This document shows positions 57,770 through 64,000 of a DNA stretch of 64,000 nucleotides, piece after piece. Every line of letters starts with the position of its first letter. Position 1 is the first letter of the stretch. The DNA comes from Hydrogenovibrio crunogenus (GTDB lineage: Bacteria; Pseudomonadota; Gammaproteobacteria; Thiomicrospirales; Thiomicrospiraceae): the NCBI RefSeq assembly GCF_004786015.1, contig NZ_CP032096.1, positions 1,922,001 to 1,986,000 on the forward strand. Direction: 5' to 3'. The notes beneath the pieces were generated by a model. It did not search any database. It was not told the origin of the DNA and was given only the letters and a program-made list of their open reading frames with translations. Both the position numbers and the translations under genes were made by a program.

Positions 57770-59125
57770 TTAAAACAAGTGGCTGTATCGCTCAATTTCC
57801 CAAGCGGATACCGTACGATGATATTCTTCCCACTCTTGTGATTTATATTTAATAAACTCATCACTCAAGCCTTTCCCCAACACCTTTTCAACAAACGGAT
57901 CTTCGGCAAACGCACGCACCGCTTCACCTAAGTTTTGCGGTAAGAATTCAATCCCTTTTTCAGCTCTTTCTGCTTCAGACAACTCATACAGGTTTTCTTC
58001 TTGTGGCAAACCTGGGTCGAGTTTCTCTTTAATGCCTTCCAACCCAGCGGCCAAAACAAGTGCCGAAGCCAAATATGGATTGACCGAACCATCCGCGTTA
58101 CGCGATTCAAAACGTCCGCCGCCTAAAGGCACACGCACGGAATTGGTTCGGTTGTTGGAACCAAACGAATTAAACACCGGCGCCCAAGAAAAAGTCGCCA
58201 TCGCCCCTTGTCGAATCAGTCGCTTATAACTGTTTACCGTCGGTGAAAACACCGCACATAAAGCCGGGCCATGCTTTAAAACGCCAGCGATAAACTGATA
58301 ACCCAGTTCCGTTAACCCTAACCCTCTTGGATCATCTTTCGGGTCGCAGGCAAACACATTCTTGCCGGTTTCTTTATCGAACAACGACATATTGAAGTGC
58401 GCCCCATTCCCGGTTTTATCCGCAAACGGTTTGGGCATCAATGTCGCCAACAAGCCTTCTTCCTGTGCATAATGCTTTGCCATATAACGGAAGAAAATAA
58501 AACGGTCACACATGGTCAATGCATCGCTGTACTGGAAATCGAATTCATATTGACCGTTTGCATCCTCATGATCCAACGAATACAAATCCCACCCTAGGTC
58601 ATTGATGGTCGTGGCCATCTTATCCAGCCAGGTAAAACGATTCATAAAGCTGCGAACATCGTAACAAGGTTTAATCAACTTATCGTCCCGATCGGGAACC
58701 GACAAGGAACCATCCTCTTCTTCTTTCAGCACAAACAACTCACATTCGATACCGAGATTAAATCCAAACCCCATTTCTTCGGCTTCTGCCAGTACTTTCT
58801 TTAAAGCCACCCGTGTGCTGATTTCATAAGGCTCGCCGTGCAAAGTGTTATCTGCCGCCATCCAGGCAACTTCCGGCTGCCAAGGCAACTGAATTAAACT
58901 GTTTAAATCCGGCACGGATGCGATTTCATCCTCATTCGGCATTTGTCCTAACCCATCCAGTGCATACCCGGTGTACAGTTCAGATCCTTCAAGCATATGC
59001 CCCAAATGATCAATCGGGACAAATTTTCCCTTTGGTATTCCATGAATATCGACATAAGCGCCTAAACAATATTTGACGCCCATGTCTTTTAATGCCTGTT
59101 TCTTATTCTCAATATCATGACTCAT
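57770..59125 (-). CDS. glnT: GlnT-type glutamine synthetase family ligase
   Basis: A 451-aa member of the glutamine synthetase superfamily, type III/GlnT branch, close in size to gamma-glutamylmethylamide synthetase. The beta-grasp opening is [24 protein letters not shown]. The catalytic domain has [33 protein letters not shown] (the catalytic His) and [48 protein letters not shown]. It would join glutamate to ammonia or to an amine. It is last in a minus-strand cluster with a creatininase family gene, so an amine or amide other than ammonia is likely. Confidence 0.85.
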   Translation of the reverse strand: MSHDIENKKQALKDMGVKYCLGAYVDIHGIPKGKFVPIDHLGHMLEGSELYTGYALDGLGQMPNEDEIASVPDLNSLIQLPWQPEVAWMAADNTLHGEPYEISTRVALKKVLAEAEEMGFGFNLGIECELFVLKEEEDGSLSVPDRDDKLIKPCYDVRSFMNRFTWLDKMATTINDLGWDLYSLDHEDANGQYEFDFQYSDALTMCDRFIFFRYMAKHYAQEEGLLATLMPKPFADKTGNGAHFNMSLFDKETGKNVFACDPKDDPRGLGLTELGYQFIAGVLKHGPALCAVFSPTVNSYKRLIRQGAMATFSWAPVFNSFGSNNRTNSVRVPLGGGRFESRNADGSVNPYLASALVLAAGLEGIKEKLDPGLPQEENLYELSEAERAEKGIEFLPQNLGEAVRAFAEDPFVEKVLGKGLSDEFIKYKSQEWEEYHRTVSAWEIERYSHLF

Positions 59126-59140
59126 AACTTCTTATCTCTT

Positions 59141-59908
59141 TTAAAGGTTTGTTTTATCAAAATAGCCATACGGCAGAGGGGACGTTTCCGTCATTCCTTT
59201 TTTGACCACACAACTTAAATCTTCAACCATCCAGCTAAATAACTCTTGGCCTTTTTCGAACGTTGCCAAACTCGGACATCCGGTCACACCGTTTAAGCTG
59301 GTGCGGTTTACGGGGTGCGAAAACACACAGCTCTCCGTTCGATCAGGGTCATCACTGTCTTGCAATTTATCTTCTCGTACCAACTCTGGCGCCAGCGCCA
59401 TCATCAACGAGGTTTCTGCTTCATTGGCATGCCAGTCTTCGGCATCTTCAAAGTGGCGGTCTTTCACTCGCTCACTCACCGTTGCCGAATTGACCAGCGC
59501 CACCATAAAACCATCATGCTCCGCACGCAGCATTTCCAACGCACAGCGTAAAGGGGCGAAGTTGGAAACATGACTGTTTAAAATAAACAATCGCTTAAAC
59601 CCGGAAGCATGCACCCAATCGCCAACTTCCTTAACCACATCGATTAAGGTCTTCGGTTGCAGTGCAATCGTGCCCGGCCAGCGTTCTGAATGCCCGATGG
59701 AACAGCCATAAGGCAATGTCGGCAATAAAGCCACCTCCGTTTGTTCAGAGACTTTTTCTGCCAGTTGACTGGCAATCTCCGAATCCATCCCACAACCCAA
59801 ATGCGGACCATGTTGTTCCGTCGCCCCTACCGGTAACAACGCCGAATCGATACCGGAATTCACCAATCGGGACACTTCTTCCCATGTCATCTGATGCCAT
59901 TGGTTCAT
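59141..59908 (-). CDS. Creatininase-family hydrolase
   Basis: A 255-aa protein with the creatininase metal motifs: LPVGATEQHGPHLGCGMDSEIA (E, H and D ligands), PYGCSIGHSERWPGTIAL, NSHVSN and DWHANEAETSLM. The family opens cyclic amides such as creatinine, or acts on N-formyl/lactam compounds, and also includes peptidases such as MftE. With GlnT 15 bp downstream and a substrate-binding protein upstream, a role in breakdown of an amide or guanidino compound is plausible. True substrate unknown. Confidence 0.85.
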   Translation of the reverse strand: MNQWHQMTWEEVSRLVNSGIDSALLPVGATEQHGPHLGCGMDSEIASQLAEKVSEQTEVALLPTLPYGCSIGHSERWPGTIALQPKTLIDVVKEVGDWVHASGFKRLFILNSHVSNFAPLRCALEMLRAEHDGFMVALVNSATVSERVKDRHFEDAEDWHANEAETSLMMALAPELVREDKLQDSDDPDRTESCVFSHPVNRTSLNGVTGCPSLATFEKGQELFSWMVEDLSCVVKKGMTETSPLPYGYFDKTNL

Positions 59909-60011
59909 TTTTTTCTACCTAAAATCCCTCTTTTTCATACACAAACCAACCCCTTGCCAGAAAGAGACCTTCTAACAATATATTGAAAATGAAAAAGAAT
60001 TTAATTAAGAA

Positions 60012-60034
60012 AATAGCCGCAGAGCTGCGGCTAT
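60012..60034 (-). terminator. Hairpin terminator after the substrate-binding protein gene
   Basis: ATAGCCGCAG, 2-nt loop, CTGCGGCTAT, with a TTTTCTT tail on the minus strand, 25 bp after the stop. It may let substrate-binding protein be made in excess over the downstream creatininase and GlnT. Confidence 0.75.
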
Positions 60035-60059
60035 GATTATTTAAAACGACTGGGTTGGA

Positions 60060-61037
60060 TTACATTCCCAGCGTTATAGAAGGGTCAATATATGATTTGA
60101 TATCTTGTGGATCAGCGTAAACTTTATTGGCAACGTTAAAGTCATCAGATAGCTTGGTTGAACCATAGATTGAGCTAAATCCGTCACCTTTCTTGAAGTG
60201 TTTCTTAGCTTCTTCTAAAGATAAGATCTTAGTCCCTTTTACAAACTGACTATACTTCTCAGGCGTTAACCCGACACGTGATGCCATAATTGCAATCGCA
60301 TCCGCTTTGGTTTTAGGATCATTCACGTAATCAACAACCTTATACCAAACCTTAGCCACTTTTTCCCACTCGTCACGCTTCGCAGAATAACTGCTTGGAG
60401 AGACGCATAGCATGTCATAGATTAGACCCGGCTCATCCGCACTGGTATAAATCGGTTTTGATCCAGGAACAAGATCCAGAGCTGAACCTGAACTTGGCTG
60501 CCATGCCACAATCGCATCCACTTGACCAGAAGCCAATACTTGTGGCGTTTCGTTAGTTGGAACGTTCACCAACGTTACATCAGATTCTGACATCCCATTG
60601 TCTTTTAAAGCATTTAACAGTAATAAATGACTCACGAAACCAACTTCAACGCCTACTTTCTTACCTTTTAAATCTTTAATCGAATCAATGCCTGGGGCAC
60701 CAATCACCATGTCATTGCCATTACTGTAATCGTTCATTAAGAACATGACACTTTGCGCGCCTGTCGCACCGGTCACCAAAGCATCACCATTGGTCATACC
60801 CACAGCATCGATTTGCCCCGCTGCGAATGCATCCATAGAAGCAACATAATCAAACCATTCAAACTTAACATCCACACCTTCTTTGGCGAACCAGTCTTTT
60901 TCAATGGCTACTTCCCAAGCAACCCATCCTGGCCAATCACTGTAACCAATTTTCAACGGTTCCGCACTCACTGAAAGCGCTTGAGCGGAAAGGAATAATC
61001 CTGAGAACAATCCTAATAGTTTTTTACGAGAGAACAT
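60060..61037 (-). CDS. ABC transporter substrate-binding protein (urea carboxylase-associated type)
   Basis: A 325-aa periplasmic binding protein with a signal peptide ([26 protein letters not shown]). The mature part, [63 protein letters not shown], matches the NMT1/TauA-like proteins annotated as putative urea ABC transporter binding proteins in carboxylase operons. Its permease and ATPase partners are most likely those at 42300-44204. It is preceded by a perfect 11-bp inverted repeat overlapping its leader and followed by a terminator. Confidence 0.85.
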   Translation of the reverse strand: MFSRKKLLGLFSGLFLSAQALSVSAEPLKIGYSDWPGWVAWEVAIEKDWFAKEGVDVKFEWFDYVASMDAFAAGQIDAVGMTNGDALVTGATGAQSVMFLMNDYSNGNDMVIGAPGIDSIKDLKGKKVGVEVGFVSHLLLLNALKDNGMSESDVTLVNVPTNETPQVLASGQVDAIVAWQPSSGSALDLVPGSKPIYTSADEPGLIYDMLCVSPSSYSAKRDEWEKVAKVWYKVVDYVNDPKTKADAIAIMASRVGLTPEKYSQFVKGTKILSLEEAKKHFKKGDGFSSIYGSTKLSDDFNVANKVYADPQDIKSYIDPSITLGM

Positions 61038-61050
61038 CTTGACACCACCC

Positions 61051-61086
61051 TAAGTTATTACAAATTAAAAGAAAGGTAATAACTTA
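61051..61086. promoter_or_regulatory. Candidate operator in the binding-protein leader
   Basis: TAAGTTATTAC (61051-61061), exactly 14 bp, GTAATAACTTA (61076-61086): perfect 11-bp arms. The core TATTAC-N14-GTAATA is shared with 42222-42247. It lies 14-49 bp before the start codon, next to the ribosome binding site AGGGTGG, so it could block transcription or form a leader hairpin. Confidence 0.6.
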
Positions 61087-61217
61087 TAAACACACTATGA
61101 ACCAGTTTTCTATAAATCATTATTTATCAAAAAGTTAACAAAATAACAATCTTTTAAAAGACGTATATAAAAATATTTTTTGCATCAATATAGAACATAA
61201 AATCACATAATGTTTCA

Positions 61218-62072
61218 TTATTGTGCGCGTCGAGCTTCTAAAAAAGCAGCCAACATAATCAAACTGCCGCCAACCATTTCCAGCGGTGTCATGGTCTCAC
61301 CTAAAATCAAACTCGCCGACACCACCGCAGTCACCAATTCCATGATAATGATGATGGAAGAACGCCCTGCCTCAATATGTGTGACCGCCCACTGCGTTCC
61401 AAAATTAGCGGCCATCATCCAAACAGCAGCATATAGGAATAAAATCCCCCAGGCCTGGCCAGAAACATCGAATGACACTGGAATCTCCATCTGAGTAATA
61501 ACCGCGCCTGCCAATAAAAAAGCACCGAAAAACATGAACGCTAACTTAATTTTGACCGGAACTGCCTGTGAAACACGAAACACAATATTATTCATCGCAA
61601 ATAAAAATCCAGACAACAAGGCAACCCCGTCAATCCATGAGGGAGGCGCCACAAAAGCGTGCAACCCACCCACCACTAAAAAGGCGCCGAAAATTGAAAA
61701 TCCCACCCCCAGCCATCGGATCTGATCAATCTTCTCTTGGAGAAAGATGCGCCCTCCCAGTACGCCCCAAAGCGGTACCAGGTAAAACAACACCATGACC
61801 CGAATCACTTCGCCATAAACCAGCGCAGTATTAAAAGCGAGCTGGGCACCACCGCCCAACAAAGCCACCCCTAACAACACTTTCCATGACGTTAAAATAT
61901 GATGCCGTTCCCGCCAAGCCCAAGGCAGAATCAAAATAAACATAATCAGATACAAAAAAAGGGTCAACGGAACCCCATCAAACCCCATCTGATTCAGATA
62001 CTTCAAAGGAAGCCAGGTTAACCCCCATAAAACTGAGGCACTAAAAAGCACGAAGATCGCGACTGCTTCCAT
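61218..62072 (-). CDS. DMT-superfamily transporter (EamA)
   Basis: A 284-aa membrane protein with ten hydrophobic segments in two EamA repeats (VLFSASVLWGLTWLPLKYLN opening the first; GVALLSGFLFAMNNIVFRVSQ opening the second). Such carriers move small metabolites or amino-acid-like compounds, usually outward. It starts in the gap after the TIM-barrel gene and lies upstream of the binding-protein gene. A CCAGGCCTGG copy is at 61449 (reads as GQAW). Confidence 0.85.
   Translation of the reverse strand: MEAVAIFVLFSASVLWGLTWLPLKYLNQMGFDGVPLTLFLYLIMFILILPWAWRERHHILTSWKVLLGVALLGGGAQLAFNTALVYGEVIRVMVLFYLVPLWGVLGGRIFLQEKIDQIRWLGVGFSIFGAFLVVGGLHAFVAPPSWIDGVALLSGFLFAMNNIVFRVSQAVPVKIKLAFMFFGAFLLAGAVITQMEIPVSFDVSGQAWGILFLYAAVWMMAANFGTQWAVTHIEAGRSSIIIIMELVTAVVSASLILGETMTPLEMVGGSLIMLAAFLEARRAQ
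61449..61458. repeat. CCAGGCCTGG dispersed palindrome
   Basis: Exact copy inside the DMT transporter gene; on the minus strand its right flank is GGGATTTTAT. Confidence 0.8.
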
Positions 62073-62102
62073 ATAAAAGATCCTTATTAATTTTCGTATT
62101 GA

Positions 62103-62960
62103 TTAAACTTGAGACTTTAAAAACTGATTGAAATGCTGACGCTCGGTTTGCGCCATCCATTGATTGATTTGCCAGATATCCGCGACAGGTGCTTGCGTGA
62201 AAGGCAATAAATGACAATAACCATCCGGCCCAAATTCCGGGGTCATGGTTGTAAAGGCTTTGCCCTGATCCAAATGATCATGCCAAATAGCTTGCCAAAA
62301 AGTCTGATGCGAACGCAGTGCCGCTTCATACTCCGGTGCAGCCGGATGAGGTACTTGAGGTCCTTGATCGTATCCAACGCGAGCATGGACATGCGCCACC
62401 CGTGGCACCAACTGCATCAATGTCTCCATTTCCGAATCCATCAGACGCTCACACACCACACACCAATGACTGATGTCCGCGGTCAACTTTAAATCCGGCA
62501 ATTGCTGCACGATTCTTAAGGTCGACCACGGATTAAAGAAAGGACGACTCCGGTGCGTTTCAAAACTCAACGGCAGCCCATACTCTTTTGCAATACCTAA
62601 CGCCTCGCCATAAAAGTCCACACTTTGAGATTCTTCCCAAGCATCACAACCGGTTAAACAGGTGGCCGCCACAGGCGACAATATCAAACTGGCTTCCAGC
62701 CGTCTTTTAAAATCATCCAAGTGTTGTTTGGGCGTCCAATCTCGCTGAGGCACATAATCCCCACCGGTGACAATCTCGGCAATGTAATCCAATCCATTTT
62801 GATTTAACTGATCGCGCCACTCTTTCTGTTCGGTAACGACTAATGGCGCTGGGCCTTCAATTCCATCAAACAAAGCGTCTTTGGCTTGAAGGCAGGCCTG
62901 GTCAAATTTAAGCGTATTGCCCCAAAGGCTTTTAAACAATTTAAGTTCCATTCGCATCAC
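62103..62960 (-). CDS. Sugar phosphate isomerase/epimerase-like TIM-barrel protein
   Basis: A 285-aa AP-endonuclease-2-like TIM barrel: LFKSLWGNTLKFDQACLQAKDALFDGIEG, then SFETHRSRPFFNPWST, LTADISHWCVVCE and VAHVHARVGYDQGPQVPHP carry the Glu, Asp and His metal ligands of the family. The ATG at 62960 overlaps the stop of the MBL gene; the ATG at 62951 is an alternative. The reaction is unknown. A motif variant GCAGGCCTGG lies at 62892. Confidence 0.75.
   Translation of the reverse strand: MMRMELKLFKSLWGNTLKFDQACLQAKDALFDGIEGPAPLVVTEQKEWRDQLNQNGLDYIAEIVTGGDYVPQRDWTPKQHLDDFKRRLEASLILSPVAATCLTGCDAWEESQSVDFYGEALGIAKEYGLPLSFETHRSRPFFNPWSTLRIVQQLPDLKLTADISHWCVVCERLMDSEMETLMQLVPRVAHVHARVGYDQGPQVPHPAAPEYEAALRSHQTFWQAIWHDHLDQGKAFTTMTPEFGPDGYCHLLPFTQAPVADIWQINQWMAQTERQHFNQFLKSQV
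62892..62901. repeat. Dispersed palindrome, one-base variant (GCAGGCCTGG)
   Basis: Core CAGGCCTG in the 5' part of the TIM-barrel gene, right flank TCAAATTTA. Confidence 0.6.
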
Positions 62961-63739
62961 TCAAAATGTTTTGGAAAACGATTATGGCGCTGAAAAAATT
63001 CCCAGTCATGATTCGGCCACAAATTGGCTTCATTTTTTTGGCTTAGATATTTCAACTTCTGAATACTTTCAATCGCCAGTTGCTCATTGTCTTGCCAACA
63101 CAATCCCGGGGCGATTTCTTCTTCGATATTCTCAGAAAGATCGGCCGCGTCGCCCGCCAATAAAATCGGGCTGCCTTTTGGCATCTCAATCAACATCGAC
63201 ATATGCCCCGCAGTATGTCCCGGTGTTTCAATCGCGCTGACACCCGGCACCAAATCATACTCACCCGTTTGAATCTTCCAGTTCAAAGGCAATTCAAAAT
63301 CCGAAGCAAAATAGGCATCATCCGCCGGCTCTTTAGCCGCCTGCATTTCTTTTGCATGCACATGCACTTCCGCATGACAAAATTCACACAACCCACCCGC
63401 ATGATCAAAATGCAAATGACTACAAAAAACCAAATCAATATCTTCCGACTGAAGACCTAACACTTCCAAACGATTCGGCAGTCGCTCTTCTTCAGACATT
63501 TCTGGTGGACCAAACGGAAAGGCATCATTTTCGTAATATTGCTTTCTTTGGTCGTCTTGTTGAATCTTTTGGTAATCACACCCCACATCAAACAAAATTC
63601 GACCATTTGTCGTTTCAATCAAATATGCCAAAATCGGTGCTTTGATCAACTCTCCATGCCCTCTATTTCGAGTTGAAAGCGTTTTTTCGTAGGTATGTCG
63701 ACCGGTTAAAATCGGCCAAAATTTGGTTACTTGTGTCAT
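62957..63739 (-). CDS. MBL-fold hydrolase, lactonase-like (AttM/AiiA style)
   Basis: A 260-aa metallo-beta-lactamase fold protein with the metal motif CSHLHFDHAGG, a later histidine in ETPGHTAGHMSM and an aspartate in LLAGDAADLS, and a final His in WPNHDWEFF. It resembles N-acyl homoserine lactonases but within this cluster may hydrolyse another lactone or ester. It overlaps the TIM-barrel gene by four bases, so they are one transcript. Confidence 0.8.
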   Translation of the reverse strand: MTQVTKFWPILTGRHTYEKTLSTRNRGHGELIKAPILAYLIETTNGRILFDVGCDYQKIQQDDQRKQYYENDAFPFGPPEMSEEERLPNRLEVLGLQSEDIDLVFCSHLHFDHAGGLCEFCHAEVHVHAKEMQAAKEPADDAYFASDFELPLNWKIQTGEYDLVPGVSAIETPGHTAGHMSMLIEMPKGSPILLAGDAADLSENIEEEIAPGLCWQDNEQLAIESIQKLKYLSQKNEANLWPNHDWEFFQRHNRFPKHFE

Positions 63740-63757
63740 AAGCCTGCTCTTTTAAGA

Positions 63758-64000
63758 TTAATGTGCGGTTAAAAAGGAAACCCCATCCACCCCGATAAAA
63801 CTTTCCCCTTCATCTTGCTTCACCGGTAGATTAACCGGATCGCCATTCAGGATTCTCGGCACACGATAACGATGAAAACTTTTGATTAAATGCTTAAAGG
63901 TCAAAATCTGCTGATAGTCGTTGCCGAACATCTCGGCATGCAGTTTCGGCAATCGATACCAAGGTTGCAGCATGCTTTTGTGATGCACATTGTGATAACA
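63758..64000 (-). CDS. C-terminal part of a fatty acid desaturase-like protein (cut by window edge)
   Basis: The last 80 residues of a minus-strand gene that continues past 64000. They begin CYHNVHHKSMLQPWYRLPKLHAEMFGND, the final His box (HNVHH) of membrane fatty acid desaturase/hydroxylase proteins. It is 18 bp upstream of the MBL gene, so it belongs to the same operon. The rest cannot be seen. Confidence 0.7.
   Translation of the reverse strand, partial: CYHNVHHKSMLQPWYRLPKLHAEMFGNDYQQILTFKHLIKSFHRYRVPRILNGDPVNLPVKQDEGESFIGVDGVSFLTAH

Noticed and set aside
59202-59573. A 123-codon plus-strand frame over the creatininase gene
   Set aside because: Antisense shadow of a well-supported gene; no ribosome binding site or recognisable product.

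Overview
The window is a piece of a gammaproteobacterial chromosome. Gene content and protein style (NrdB, YrfG/NudE, Uup, DUF3379-type anti-sigma factor, a 16S-Ile-Ala-23S-5S rRNA operon, a sucrose sps-spp-fruK-ams cluster, a bufferin/HvfABC copper RiPP locus) suggest a marine or halotolerant member of the Thiotrichales/Piscirickettsiaceae (Hydrogenovibrio, Thiomicrorhabdus or Methylophaga-like). This placement is inference from gene content; no 16S comparison was possible.

Layout. 0.1-8.8 kb holds housekeeping genes: aminotransferase, nudE/yrfG, tpm, a thioredoxin-like protein, a spermidine-synthase-like methyltransferase, uup, a degenerate receiver-domain protein and nrdB. 8.8-14.8 kb is a six-gene operon with two phosphatases, an amphi-Trp protein, a helical (PhoU-like?)/aminoglycoside-phosphotransferase-like fusion, a RimK-like ATP-grasp enzyme and an HprK-like kinase. 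This corresponds to the poorly understood 'GAK' gene set, and four 11-bp PhoB-type repeats sit at its promoter. 14.8-19.5 kb carries an anti-sigma/ECF sigma pair, a YihY protein and a GGDEF-EAL protein. 19.5-28.2 kb is a copper-handling island: HvfC, HvfB, a Tat-signal bufferin precursor with eight EGKCG motifs, then a CusCBA-type efflux system and a CopL-like peptide. 28.2-33.9 kb holds a DJ-1 protein, CtpA, an ArsR gene whose end is formed by an IS256-family element, a metalloprotease-like protein and an HDOD protein. 33.9-39.8 kb is a complete rRNA operon on the minus strand. 40.1-42.1 kb encodes a Tat-exported histone-deacetylase-like enzyme and an exported amidohydrolase.

42.3-51.5 kb is an operon for an ABC permease and ATPase, a NikR-like regulator lacking the nickel ligands, two DUF1989 (UAAP) proteins, a 'urea carboxylase' (probably guanidine carboxylase) and allophanate hydrolase. 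51.6-57.7 kb is the sucrose synthesis/turnover cluster. 57.8-64.0 kb is a minus-strand cluster: GlnT-type ligase, creatininase family, ABC substrate-binding protein, DMT exporter, TIM-barrel protein, MBL-fold hydrolase and part of a desaturase-like gene. The substrate-binding protein resembles those of 'urea carboxylase' transporters, while the permease and ATPase lie more than 15 kb away. Both transcription units carry the same operator-like element (TATTAC-N14-GTAATA) in their leaders, so they are probably co-regulated.

A palindrome, CCAGGCCTGG, occurs 11 times exactly and 4 more times with one change. It is found inside genes and as the core of three terminators. It is strongly over-represented and usually has a T-rich tract on one side. 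Its role is unknown to me. The best candidates for undescribed biology here are this repeat, the Pho-box-controlled GAK operon, and the guanidine/creatininase region with its shared operator.
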